This document shows positions 32,541 to 43,244 of a DNA stretch of 64,000 nt, in pieces. The position numbers and the translations under genes were made by a program. Source of the DNA: Siphonodentalium dalli (Eukaryota > Mollusca > Scaphopoda > Gadilida > Siphonodentaliidae); the NCBI GenBank assembly GCA_032622095.1, contig CP136068.1, positions 132,191,989 through 132,255,988 on the forward strand, in the 5' to 3' direction. Positions within the stretch are counted from its first letter, which is position 1. Each line of letters starts with the position of its first letter. The notes beneath the pieces were generated by a model. It worked only from the letters and a program-made list of their open reading frames with translations, was not told where the DNA came from and made no database searches.

Positions 32541-34264
32541 GCTCCAACTTGAAAACAAATTTGACTTCTTGTCTGATATAATACAACATGTGTTGGATAT
32601 TTTAGGAGGTGGGTGGCTTTATACATTTCAAATTCAAGGTGTGTTCCTCCCCAATGGAGACCATCCATCCACGTCCCTGATGAATGTTGGTGAAGTACAT
32701 ATGTGATTTTATAGCCCTGGAAGTTATTGCTGTGGCCAATTTTCAGATTTCATGTGTATGTATACAATTGCAATTAAATAACTAGTCTGAGTAATTGCTT
32801 TTTCTAATGAAAACAATATTGTAATAAGTGTTTACTAATGTTTGCAGATAACCTCAGCTTATCGTAAGAATGAGTGATGTGATCCTCTGAATTTGCTGCA
32901 AGACAACTTTGCCAATAATTCTGGAATTTGTGAGAGGACAAAACATTTCCAATGGCAGTCTGTGTCTGTGAGTAAAATATAATGATGTTACTTTGCATTT
33001 CAACTAATCTTTTAATTTTGAGAGGAATTGGGGCTACATGATCTGACTCACATGTATCACAACCTACATGCACATGTACAGTCGGTCAGGATGCTGAAAT
33101 CAATCATCCAGATGAACTACTCTCATAATGAGGGGGTGCTTATGACTCTACGGCAATGCCATCGATGTGTGCTTCTTACGGGACACTCATTTTAGCACTG
33201 CGAAGCTCAACAGGGATATTATATAGATATATTCTTCGCTGATGTTGAATCAAATATGAATCATATACTCATGCAGCAGCATGTTTAATTGAATATGATT
33301 TTTTAAATATTTGCAGGATCCTAAAATTAAGTTACCCCTAGTGTCATCGAGAATCTTTTATCAAATTAGTTGCAGAAGGTGCATGGATATATTTTGCGAC
33401 AGCAAAACTCGAGCAGAATGTAATTATGCACTGTCCACCATGATTTTGATAAAATATTTGAGATTATGGTACAAGTTTTTTTTTGTCTTCTGTATTTATT
33501 CTACACCATTGTGTCAATCCATGAGTCAGATACCTTTATTGTGATTTAAGTCTGATGGATAACCGGTTATGATGGGGACATCACCTGAAGCTGATTGTTG
33601 ACATACTAAATGTACCTATAATAGCTGTTTGTCACCTTTCTTGGTGACAACATAAAAAAAAATAGTTCCGGCTTCTATTCCACTAGAGGCATACAATAAT
33701 AGGTATTCAATGGTGAGATTTGGTTGAATAGTCAATAGGTGTGGAATAAAGCTTTATTTTATTTTACTTCTAATTACACAGCTGCAATATTTTGGTCTAT
33801 TTCGTAAATTCAGTTACATTGTTGGTATAATTTTTCAGCTTGTCCACGATAGTGCAATCCTGATGTCATTGAGACTCGCAACATATTTGACATCATGCAT
33901 GACAGCCTATCCAGTACCAGAGAATTAATTTAATTTCTTGCCATGTTCAATATATAACTAACTTGCCTAGATAGTGGACAAATATTATTACTTGATTGAA
34001 TGTTGGTGTGTAGTAAATACAAAACCAAACCACACCTGCATTCAATTGTCCACTTATCTGTTATGTTAAAGTGTTATGCTGCAAGATGCAATTTGACACT
34101 GGCCACTCATGTAATATTTCACGGAACTTGAGCCCCAACAAATTGGTGCAATAACGTTCACTGCATTGTCAGTCTGTATACTAACTATACTCACATGTTT
34201 TTTTAATATTTGGAGTGATTATTTATTTTACTTCATTGTATAATAATTATATAAAGCATTTCAT
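32541..34264. other. AT-rich intergenic DNA, nothing recognised
   Basis: Several frames of 60-90 codons occur without motifs. A G-C neutral, AT-rich stretch, possibly intronic. No element edges were detected. Confidence 0.4.
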
Positions 34265-34712
34265 GTATAATTTAGCGTGCAAATTCTCAAGTTGATTCAA
34301 TGAACCCCATATATTCAGCTTCCAACAACAACATATTTTGAAATGCTGCTTCAGTTATCAGAATCGATTAATTTCTCAAAAATAATGTCAATTATAGTAT
34401 AAAATCGCTCAAAATGTGTTATTTATCAACATGTTGTTCAATGAAAATTTTGCCTCATTATCAACACAAAGCTACTCGATTTTAGAGTTATCTTCATCCG
34501 CAATTTGGTCCAAGACCATTGGCCCGTTGACTTTTTCCCAGGCCACTATTAAGTCTCGATGGTGAAAAATAATAAGATTTAAAAATGAATATGTAATAAC
34601 TCTTAGCTTTGGTGGGTGGGTTCATCGACTCAAATCAAATATCCTCCCACCCGAATCCAAATATATAGTAATTGAGCCTTATTGAGGGGCATCTAATCGG
34701 ATGATGCATACT
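34265..34712 (+). mobile_element. Degenerate TTAA / AGGTACTC MITE
   Basis: Internal match to 1305-1738: TTATCAGAATCGATTAAT, CAACATGTTGTTCAATG, TTTTAGAGTTATC, TTCATCCGCAATTTGGTC. The termini have decayed to ATTCTCAAGTTGATTCAATG and TCTAATCGGATGATGCAT. Confidence 0.6.
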
Positions 34713-35090
34713 TAATATTGATTATATTTAAACAGTTTACAGCTCGTGTTTGTTCTGAGCAATAACTATTTCTAAAAATAGTGACAAATATATGTCCCAC
34801 AGGGCAACTTGATAGTCACATTATATAAGGAAATCAATATTAATTGATAGTAGTGTTCCCAGGTAGGTGTTTTTGATTCACTTCTCTTATGTTATACCGA
34901 GGAAACTATATACTTGTTGTGGGAACAGATAATTCATCTTTAAATTGAAGCCTGGAAATCATAGAGTGTGTCATTTCATGTTTGGGAAATATGATTAACA
35001 TTGGTACAAGTGACCTAGATAGCTGGAACCTGATTTGTGGATTTTCATCAACAAGTGGGGGAGGTGTGTCTGAAAATGGTTGGTTAAATG

Positions 35091-35498
35091 TTAAAGGTAC
35101 TCAATCCGATTAGACCCTCATAAATTACAATTTCTTTGGCTTCTGAGGTAAAAAAAAAAAATTGATTCGAGTCGAGTAACCTACCCATCAACCATCAGAG
35201 TGATCAGATATAAATTTTTGAAGTTTTGTTATCTCTTGTTTCTGGCACAGAACATGCCGTCAAAAGGAAGTTCTCAGTGCTTCATTTTAGAGTTATCCAT
35301 CTTCGTCCGTTTGAATAAATGTTTCTGTTGCAATTATTAGTACACATCTCGAGAAAATTACAAATTAAAAAAAAGAATCAATATCTGATCATTCTGAGCT
35401 TTGATGGGTGGGTTCCTCGACTCAAATTAATTATTTTTAACCCCTGAAGCCGAAGAAATAGTAATTTAGGGGTGCTTAATCAGATTGAGTACCTTTAA
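35091..35498. mobile_element. TTAA / AGGTACTC MITE, full copy
   Basis: TTAA at 35091-35094 and 35495-35498. AGGTACTCAATCCGATTAG faces AATCAGATTGAGTACCT. It is closest to 7841-8291 internally (TTCTTTGGCTTC, GAAGTTTTGTTATCTC). Confidence 0.85.
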
Positions 35499-36625
35499 GA
35501 TCCATGCTATAATAGATTTTTTTCAGTTCAAATCATGACATACATAAAAAATAATTTAAAATTCTGACTTCATATATTTATTTTTTCAGGATGACTACAT
35601 AATCAGATATACAATGTGCTATATCAGGAAGTAGAGGTCTACCATACAGTAATGATATGTTACTACTTGTAGCTTCAAAATGACATGAGTTGAATTTCCC
35701 ATTCAAGGTGGATGACAAACAGTATTTATGGACCAGTTCTCAAATGTGTGACAATCTTCATCCGTGTAATATCATACACATGCTTTGTAAATTACCATGT
35801 AATATGTTATTGTGAAGGAGGATGGGTGATAAGTTACATTATTGTAATTGATGATCTGACAATCTTCAACTAAGGAATTTTCTGTTCTCTGTTCATTAAA
35901 ATCATGGTAAAAGAAGCCTTGATTTTGGCTAACTACAGGATTGGAGCAGTGGTCATACTATTATTCCTCTAATTTATTAACTGACTGAAACAGCTGAAGT
36001 GGAGTATCTAATAACATTTATCCAGTGAACATGTCTGCTTGTGCCTCAACTGTTGCTGTAGTGTCAACCAGAGTTTGAAGGCTCCTGCAGCACATGAAAT
36101 ATGAATTTTCAGCTTCATTTGTTGGATATATAGTTATATACCATTAAAATAAAGTTCATATAAAATAATTATACTCTTTGAGAATAAACTTTCCTCTATC
36201 AAAGTAAAGGTGGTAACATTGTATTGAAAAACGATGTCAGTTTAATATAATATGGGTTTATTTATCTACTGAAAATAGGATAAGTCAGTGGGGTGTACAA
36301 TTAAATAACATCAAAGAGACCATATATAATCTTGGTGTTTGGTGTGATGACACTTTATCAGTGTTCTGTGTATTCTGCTTCTGAATTGTAATGTAAGCAT
36401 TGATACTGAATCTTAATTGCCATGATACACCATGAAAGTAATAGAGAAGTGATTCCTGTTCAATGACTGGTGGTATCCTAACTACAGTATATGTAACGCA
36501 ACAGAAATTGCTGGTCTCACTTTTACTTGTAACTTCTTTCGTAAATTTTAACAGTACTTATCGGACAGTGCTGTCTCGTCAAAAGTTCAAAACAGATAAA
36601 TACGATAAATTTAATATATGCTCAG
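35499..36625. other. AT-rich DNA upstream of the exon-like triplet
   Basis: No earlier copy of the 84-bp unit or other exon was found. AT-rich with frequent polypyrimidine runs, compatible with intron sequence. Confidence 0.35.
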
Positions 36626-36709
36626 TTTTCGAAAAATCCTCATGTCATTGATGCGGGAGAGGTGGCTTGGAATCATTCCAAAGATCCTCATGCCCTGTCA
36701 ATTGAAGAG
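36626..36709 (+). other. Candidate 84-bp mini-exon, copy 1
   Basis: Preceded by TATATGCTCAG (acceptor-like) and followed by GTGACT (donor-like, after GAAGAG). The 28 in-frame codons have no stop and include KNPHVIDAGEVAW and DPHALSIEE. The length is a multiple of three, so inclusion or skipping would keep frame. The product is not recognised. Copies 2 and 3 follow at 335- and 348-bp spacing. Confidence 0.35.
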
Positions 36710-36960
36710 GTGACTCCAGAATAAGAGCAATTATTAAAATGCATGTAACTCTATTCATAATAGCATTGTTTGTATTGTCATTGCCATTTTATTGTACCGG
36801 TACATGTATATATGAATTTCAATGCCAACTTTCTCTGAAGTTAGTTCCATTCCACAAATCCGTTATACATGTATATGATAACTAATGGGTTGATACTTTT
36901 TGGAGAGTGTTGTGTCCTCTTGTCAAAACTTATCAAAATGATATTTTCATGCTCACTCAG

Positions 36961-37044
36961 TTTTTGAAAAATCCTCTTGTCATTGACAAGGGAGAGGTGA
37001 CTTGGAGTCATTCTAAAGATCCTCATACCTTGTCAATTGAAGAG
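36961..37044 (+). other. Candidate 84-bp mini-exon, copy 2
   Basis: Acceptor-like CATGCTCACTCAG before, GTGACT after GAAGAG. It codes KNPLVIDKGEVTW and DPHTLSIEE. Compared with copy 1, most differences change the amino acid, so selection on protein is not evident from this pair. The upstream 150 bp are homologous to those of copy 3. Confidence 0.35.
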
Positions 37045-37098
37045 GTGACTTCGATGCCTTATTTTGGATGCAAGTAATTAAAATATAAACTTGACTGC

Positions 37099-37303
37099 AT
37101 CTAACTTTTCCGGTTCAATATAATTGTTTAATTGGCAATTTATTTTACAGGCAAATGACAATGCCAACTATGGGTGATGTTCGATCAATTAAGCGTACTG
37201 GATGTATATCTAATAGCACATTCCTCGGGATTTTATTCTGGGTAACATTTTTCTGACAATGCTGTGTTTTCTCAACAAAATTTATCAATATGATACTTTC
37301 ATT
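37099..37303 (+). repeat. Left arm of a 205-bp inverted repeat
   Basis: Reverse complement of 37411-37615 with only two or three differences by eye (about 99%). It contains ATGGGTGATGTTCGATCAAT and CTCGGGATTTTATTCTGGG. The arm ends five bases before the third exon-like unit. Confidence 0.9.
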
Positions 37304-37308
37304 CTCAG

Positions 37309-37392
37309 TTTTTGAAAGATCTTCATGTCATTGACATGGGAGAGGTGGCTTGGAGTCAATCCGAAGATCCTCGTGCCCTGTCAATTGAAGAA
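37309..37392 (+). other. Candidate 84-bp mini-exon, copy 3, in the loop of the inverted repeat
   Basis: Acceptor-like TTCATTCTCAG before, GTGGCT after GAAGAA (a weaker donor than in copies 1 and 2). It codes KDLHVIDMGEVAW and DPRALSIEE. The loop of the inverted repeat spans 37304-37410, so the unit and almost nothing else fills it. The open frame continues into the right arm to 37569, but the arm is a copy of upstream intron-like DNA, so that extension is not credible coding. Confidence 0.35.
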
Positions 37393-37410
37393 GTGGCTTC
37401 AAAATCTGAA

Positions 37411-37615
37411 AATGAAAGTATCATATTGATAAATTTTGTTGAGAAAACACAGCATTGTCAGAACAATGTTACCCAGAATAAAATCCCGAGGAATGTGCTA
37501 TTAGATATACATCCAGTACGCTTAATTGATCGAACATCACCCATAGTTGGCATTGTCATTTGCCTGTAAAATAAATTGGCAATTAAACAATTATATTGAA
37601 GCGGAAAAGTTAGAT
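37411..37615 (-). repeat. Right arm of the 205-bp inverted repeat
   Basis: Inverted copy of 37099-37303. The sequence after it (about 37650-37700, CATTGTCATTGCAAATTTATT, GTACATGTA) matches 36770-36810, so the tandem unit resumes beyond the arm. The inverted arm is therefore an insertion or templated duplication within the array. Confidence 0.9.
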
Positions 37616-37899
37616 AAATAGTGAGTTAAACTTTTCTTGCCCATTTCATTGTCATTGCAAATTTATTATACCAGTACATGTAAATGCCAATGTAATATGA
37701 GGTCCATTCAGCATATATAACATATGATAGCATGTTTTTTCATGATTTGTTTTGGCTAATAATTATGGCTTTCAATATCAAACATTCTTACTGTGATGGC
37801 CTAAATTCAGAGGCCTCAACCAAGCGATTCTGATTCGACATTACAGTTGCTACATCACTCAAAAATGTCCAATATTTGCAAAAAGAATGCATGTAAATT

Positions 37900-38245
37900 T
37901 ATTACACATAAAGTGTATAGATTAGTTGGTACACAGTGTGTGTACCAAATATGCACAATACTGGGTACTATATACTACAAAATTGTGTAGGTTGTTACAC
38001 AAATGTGTATAAATAAAGTACACACTAACTGTGTATTATCTGTGTACTAACTGTGTAGTAACTGTCTACCAACTGTTTACTACACACAAGTGTATAGCGA
38101 CTACACATACATGTGTGTATAGAGCTACACATATTGTGTGTACCAAAAATTGCTCTACAGTTTCTACACATAATTGTTGGAGAGCAGATGTTACACATAT
38201 ATGTGTACAAAGTGTGTAGCATTTCTACACAGTGTTTTTTAGAGA
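37900..38245. repeat. TACACA / TGTGTA oligonucleotide-rich block
   Basis: About 20 or more TACACA or TGTGTA hexamers in both orientations, often as short palindromes such as TACACATATATGTGTA, irregularly spaced over 340 bp. Mirrored open frames on both strands (38022-38222) are by-products. It ends at the start of the 272-bp direct repeat. Confidence 0.8.
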
Positions 38246-38518
38246 GTACAGTTCGGGTTTCCGTGCAATAAAAACAAACCTAAATACTGAGCGTTCCGGT
38301 TTATTGAACTTGATTTCAACACATTCATGCGACGATTATGTTTCCCTTAAACTGTTTTTCGGTAATTTGATAAGCATGCAGTGTATTTATTCTCAGTAAA
38401 ACGAGTTGTACATGATTTCTTTTAACGTCTTATGAAGGAGATTTTAACAGTCCAGCAGTTTGTGCACGTTCGTGTCATACGGTTATGTAGTATACATGCT
38501 ACAAGTTCGAATTGTTCA
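38246..38518 (+). repeat. 272-bp direct repeat, copy 1
   Basis: From TACAGTTCGGGTTTCCGTGC to CAAGTTCGAATTGTTC. About 97% identical by eye to 39284-39556. It includes CTGAGCGTTCCGG, ATGCGACGATTATG and CGTTCGTGTCATACGG. The copies are 1.04 kb apart. The TACA...TTC(A/G)GTG edges do not show the TG...CA of classical LTRs. Confidence 0.9.
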
Positions 38519-38519
38519 G

Positions 38520-38713
38520 TGGACATAACATGCATCTTTACCAAAGCAAAAGACACGAGAAGTAACATTTATCTAATTCCACTTGTAACAGTGCTATTGG
38601 AATTGCCTTCAAATACCTGTATGATTTATTCTTGCGAGATAATTGCATGATATTTACAGGCAAATTCCGGTAGCATCGTTACTAGTGGAACTACAGAGAT
38701 TTTACTTCGCACG
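38520..38713 (+). repeat. Internal piece of the GGGTACGTTCA element
   Basis: Matches 20610-20820: GCCTTCAAATACCTGTATG, TTCTTGCGAGATAATTGCA, GCATCGTTAC, TTTTACTTCGCACGTAGTTAG. The TIRs are absent. It starts exactly where direct repeat copy 1 ends. Confidence 0.7.
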
Positions 38714-38850
38714 TAGTTAGCTGTGGCTCCCCCCGGGAGCTTTCCGATGAATGGCAACAAGCCATATTTCCGACTAAATCCTGAAAAGTTACCCATAATT
38801 CTGCTGTGGTTAAGAAGTCGATTACTTAGAGCATTACCGTATATTTACCA
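38714..38850 (+). mobile_element. Right half of the palindromic MITE
   Basis: From CCCCCCGGGAGCTTTCCGAT to GAGCATTACCGTATA it matches the right arm of 44161-44383. The left arm is missing, so it is half a hairpin. Confidence 0.75.
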
Positions 38851-39283
38851 ATTTAATGTACATGTATGTGCCACGCCCTGTTACTGAAACTGAAATTCAT
38901 TTGGACATGGAATGAGTAAGTTATCGAATTATGTAGCACGTAATTATCAAAGTATAGTTCACCGCACCCAGAAATGACGCCTTCTGATTGGTCGAGAGCT
39001 GTGTTCTATATTGCGTTGTGCTAAATTTAGCACATACACCGCTATACTTGTATTGTATCGTTCTGAATTTAGCACACAACGAAACCAAACTATAACATGC
39101 AAAAATCCACGAACAGAGGCAACAATCTCGAAAACAGATATACATATATGTGTCCACCAATTTACTAAGGCGTGTCCACATGAAATTAAAACATTACTGT
39201 GAACATTTTGGTCACAGGAACGACGTCAAATGCGAAGTGGCAGCATTCTGTTGCACATGGATTCGGTTGAATTCACATTGGTA
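38851..39283. other. Rest of the spacer between the direct repeats
   Basis: TGTGCTAAATTTAGCACA (about 39017) is a perfect palindrome, with a related CTGAATTTAGCACACAACG at about 39061. No retrotransposon motifs (primer-binding site, gag, polypurine tract) were seen. Confidence 0.5.
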
Positions 39284-39556
39284 TACAGTTCGGGTTTCCG
39301 TGCAATAAAACAAAACCTAAATACTGAGCGTTCCGGTTTATTGAACTTGATTTAAACACATTCATGCGACGATTATGTTTCCCGTAAACTGTCTTTCGGT
39401 AATTTGATAAGCATGCAGTGTATTTATTCTCAGTAAAACGATTTGTACATGATTGCTGTTAACGTCTTATGAAGGGAATTTTAACAGTCCAGCAGTTTGT
39501 GCACGTTCGTGTCATACGGTTATGTAGTATACATGCTACAAGTTCGAATTGTTCGG
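39284..39556 (+). repeat. 272-bp direct repeat, copy 2
   Basis: Second copy of 38246-38518 with about nine differences. It is followed directly by a long hairpin (39565-39665). Confidence 0.9.
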
Positions 39557-39564
39557 TGAAATAG

Positions 39565-39665
39565 AATAGAGCAGGACGTGTCGTTGACTACGCGGGTATA
39601 GTGAACTATACCGACCACGCTGGGTACTATACCCACGTAGTCAACTCCAATCCATGCTCTATTTA
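39565..39665. repeat. Hairpin of about 100 bp (AATAGAGCA...TGCTCTATT)
   Basis: AATAGAGCAGGACGTG and GTTGACTACGCGGGTATAGT face ACTATACCCACGTAGTCAAC and ATGCTCTATT, with further short pairing in the loop. It is a palindromic MITE-like insertion; the target duplication was not resolved. Confidence 0.8.
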
Positions 39666-39984
39666 TTAGATACTAGTTTGAATACCATATATGAAAGTTG
39701 CAAACAGCAATCGCTCCTCGTACAAACCTTCAAGAAAAACACGTTTTTATATGACTTTCGGCAAATATGATATCGTTGTGTATATTTATTGGTAATGCAC
39801 TAATTTTGATATCTAAAGCGGAATTTGGTGAAATTCCGTTGTTGTTGTAACTGGATGGTACGGGGACCATCGAAACGGATTGTGTGCCTTTAACCTATGT
39901 GAATATTCAGGTCCAATATTCACTTATTTGCACCAGAATATGTTGATCAAACGGCCGCATGTGTACCAGATAACCACGGGTGGT

Positions 39985-40480
39985 CCAGTCAGGCACATCC
40001 TGTATTCCACTATTATAGTGGTATATGACCATTACCGTTTTGTTGATTGATAAAAGAGGGATAATCCAAAATCATATTTCACACAAATATTATTCAAAAT
40101 CAGGTCGCACTAAAACGGTATCATACATATAGTTTGTCCAGGAGAATGATTAATCATGACGGCACACGACAAGCAACTCAATTAGCATACAATTAGTTGA
40201 AATATTGTTACGAAGGAGTGATTGAGTCATCCTGCTATTGTCATTTAATATTATACTATTATTGAACATCAAAGCTGGCGCAAAAGATCGCACAACTAAT
40301 TTAGTCGGAAGACTGTTCATTCGCTGCTATATTGTTAAGCGTGACATTTGGCTGTGCACTGGTATGCGCCGTATTCTATTCCCGACACAAATAAAGGAAA
40401 CATGAATGTGTTATAGTCAAATACCACTATAATAGTGGAATATCACTATAATAGTGGAATTCAGGATGTGCCTGACCTGG
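39985..40480. mobile_element. TIR element CAGGCACATCCTG with ACTATTATAGTGG motifs, full copy
   Basis: GTCAGGCACATCCTGTATTC at left faces GAATTCAGGATGTGCCTGAC at right. Next to each end lie copies of the palindrome CCACTATTATAGTGG: one at left, two at right. The interior ATAATCCAAAATCATAT, CGGTATCATACATATAG, AAAGATCGCACAACTAAT is shared with 62396-62775. No coding capacity was found. Confidence 0.8.
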
Positions 40481-41723
40481 TGGTATTTCCGCACGAGTAG
40501 ATCATCAGTGACATGCTCTGAGCAATATGTTTTACACACGACAAGCTTGACATTTATGTCCCCTTGGGTATAGCGTACCGATTTAGCATGTTAGCGTTGC
40601 CAGTAAACACATCGCCCATGGCAATGTTAAAAATAGAAATAGTACAATGATTAGCAACACTTTAAATAACGCATATCAACACATAAATTTAAGCTGTTAC
40701 AACATATATACATGTTAAATAGCCCTGACCCTTGTTATTGTGACCTCAACTAATGTCGCATTTGAGTGGCCTGGCATGGCCCAATCTTATAATAAACCTG
40801 TGCAATTAACGTGACACAATCTAGACCACGACCCCGACATGGGTGGGATTCTGGATCTCACAATTTCGAAGAATGATGGCCATTAAGAAACATGTTTACA
40901 AAACCACTGGGGAGAATATATGGAGACGTCAACTGATGTAGTAGCATATCCTACTAATTAATCGGGCATGGCCCATATTGACTTCCAAATTTGGATGTTG
41001 GGAAACTGGTAGATCATGGTACGAATGTCCACTCTGGCTAACGCCCATACGCTAATAACGTTAGCCAGAATAGAGATTTATGACATGATACATGAACCAA
41101 ATTTGGATGTTGGGAACCTGTGTAAATTTATCACAAAAACAAAACCCGGATGAGCGTGACCGCCAAAATGGCCAATGGGATATGCCAGTGGGATATCACG
41201 TTCAAATTATTCACTCAATACAAATATGACACAACATAGCGAGGATTGAATTCTTGAACAGTGCATTTCATATTAGTGCAAACAGGCAAAGTGGTTCGCG
41301 GTAAAAAATTATACATATTTTAATAAACAGTGGATTGAGAATAGCCCATGGCTGTGCCAATGTCGGATTTTAATGTATTATTCGTGTAGATATAGTATGC
41401 CTAAGGAGTTTTTGAATAACATCATGACCCGTCATGAATAATGCAAGTTATTTTCAAGGTTTTCCGTCGGTTATAGTTAAATATTTCGCTTAAGTTGGTA
41501 TATTTGGTCAACAGTAATAGTATCAGCTATTACGTGGAATTCATAGCCGATATTTCTACCACTCAGAGTACATAGTCTATTGAAATAATCTTAGTAAATC
41601 CATGCACCAGATTCGATTGGTTTGTGGTGGTTACTGGTACGAAATTTCAATAGTTTTTGGACGGTGACATTTTTAATGAAAGAGATGAAGATTTATTTGG
41701 TGAAGTCGTGTTTTATTTTTAAA
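40481..41723. other. Intergenic DNA with TIR debris
   Basis: CACTCTGGCTAACGCCCAT and GTTAGCCAGAATAGAGATT at 41030-41070 face each other and resemble the ends of the 19610-20117 element. AATTTGGATGTTGGGAA occurs at 40987 and 41099. Nothing else was recognised. Confidence 0.45.
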
Positions 41724-41864
41724 AATAAATGCACTGCGCATCGGCGTGTATAGTATAATTTTACCACACAGAAACTGATTATAGGACGACGAGAAGCGGA
41801 GTCCTACACAATCAGTTTATGTGATCAAATTATACTATACACGCCGATGCGCAGTGCATTTATT
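41724..41864. repeat. Long hairpin with 40-bp outer stem
   Basis: AATAAATGCACTGCGCATCG, GCGTGTATAGTATAATTT faces its exact complement at the right. A second pair, AACTGATTATAGGAC and GTCCTACACAATCAGTT, extends the fold. It is MITE-like, without an identified target duplication. Confidence 0.85.
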
Positions 41865-42861
41865 TCTTTTGTAATTCGACTGTACATTGTGGTCCAAATT
41901 GTAGTGGCATACTTTCAACCTGCTACATAACAGCCCAGTGTCTAGCTCTGCGTGGTATGATTTTCCACCAAACAGTTCTTCTCTTAGAAATATAACGTCA
42001 AACATGACGTTACTATTGAACGGCGACCCCTTTTCATTGCCTTTTTGGCAAAAAAGTTCCAGTTAAGACTTATTTTTATTCTATCTTAAATATATTTCAG
42101 TTTAATACAGTAGGTAGTCATTATATGTCTCTTTCGTCAGTCTATAGCATGACATTAACGAATGCCCGTGTGGTTTGGGCTTCTGAAAGTTTGAGGCGTT
42201 GGCATCATTTCACTGATTGTACCACATTTTTTGTGGTACAATTCAAAATATCCAGAATTGTACCACAAAACGACGGGCGTGTCTCCATGGGAATACAAGA
42301 TACTGACTAATCAGAACGAGCCTTGTATGTAGGTTTAGGTATAAGGTCGTATTACAAAATTATGTAAAAAAACATACTTATTCGAATTAGATAATGCACC
42401 ACTCCATTCCTGTATGAACAGATCTTCAATCGTATACTTGATTGACTTCTTGAATATGACGAGACTTGATAATGTATGATTTACAGTGATTAATCCACAT
42501 ATTCCCAGTTCATTCAACATTAATTGTCATTTGCAATCCATGGGTTGTTGATGTGGGATGAGTTGTAATAAGTAAGTATTATAAAATATAATATAAAAGA
42601 TAGCTAATTGCGGTTCATTTGTATCAATGTCCCCCAGTACGTTAACCAATTTGATCGGGGAATATTCCTGGTTCCCCGCAAACGAAGGATTATGGTGTCG
42701 AACGTTTCAGATTAAGCAACAATTTATAAACCATAATGCTATTTTTTTGAAGCAGGATATATTGTAGAATTTCTGCGCCGTATACATGTATGTTAGAATC
42801 GGGAAATCTTTTCACAACCTTCAAGTGTGCTCTAACAGTTAGGCTATTATATCTCTTCTTA
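41865..42861. other. Intergenic DNA with a small palindrome
   Basis: GATTGTACCACATTTTTTGTGGTACAATT at 42214-42242 is a short perfect-arm hairpin, and CCAGAATTGTACCAC follows. No gene was recognised. Confidence 0.4.
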
Positions 42862-43175
42862 TTAACCCTTTACCCAACAAACCGGCCAAAACCGGCCAAA
42901 TAAAGCTTCAACAGCCTAAATTATCTTGGGTCTGTCTCAATAAAACCATACAAATATGGATATCATTGGAACCGGCTCATTGACCACATTGTGATGGTTA
43001 CAGTTATGCCCTGTGCCAATGCATTCTCTTATATATGCGAGTCGACCATAGGTCGCCTCGCATATATAAGAGAATGCATTGGCCTAAAAAAATCTTTTTT
43101 TAACACTTTTTACCATTTTTTCTTACATTCTTTAACAATTTTATAATTTTATAATTCTGTTGGGTAAAGGGTTAA
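42862..43175. mobile_element. piggyBac-type MITE, one-hairpin deletion copy
   Basis: TTAA at 42862-42865 and 43172-43175, with the CCCTTTACCCAACA termini intact. It keeps the first hairpin (about 43014-43082) but the second hairpin is deleted after ACAATTTTATAATTTTATAA. It still has both ends, so it could have been mobile after the deletion. Confidence 0.9.
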
Positions 43176-43244
43176 GCAATGCGTACATCACTCGTTTAGC
43201 TCTTTCGCGGTGTATATTTATGTCTAGAGAGAAAGAGCCATTTC

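Noticed and set aside
37312-37569. An 85-codon ORF crossing the third exon-like unit
   Set aside because: Beyond 37392 it runs into the inverted arm, a copy of intron-like DNA; only the 84-bp unit is comparable between copies.
38246-39556. A classical LTR retrotransposon
   Set aside because: No TG...CA ends, primer-binding site, polypurine tract, gag or pol were seen; the spacer contains pieces of TIR elements.
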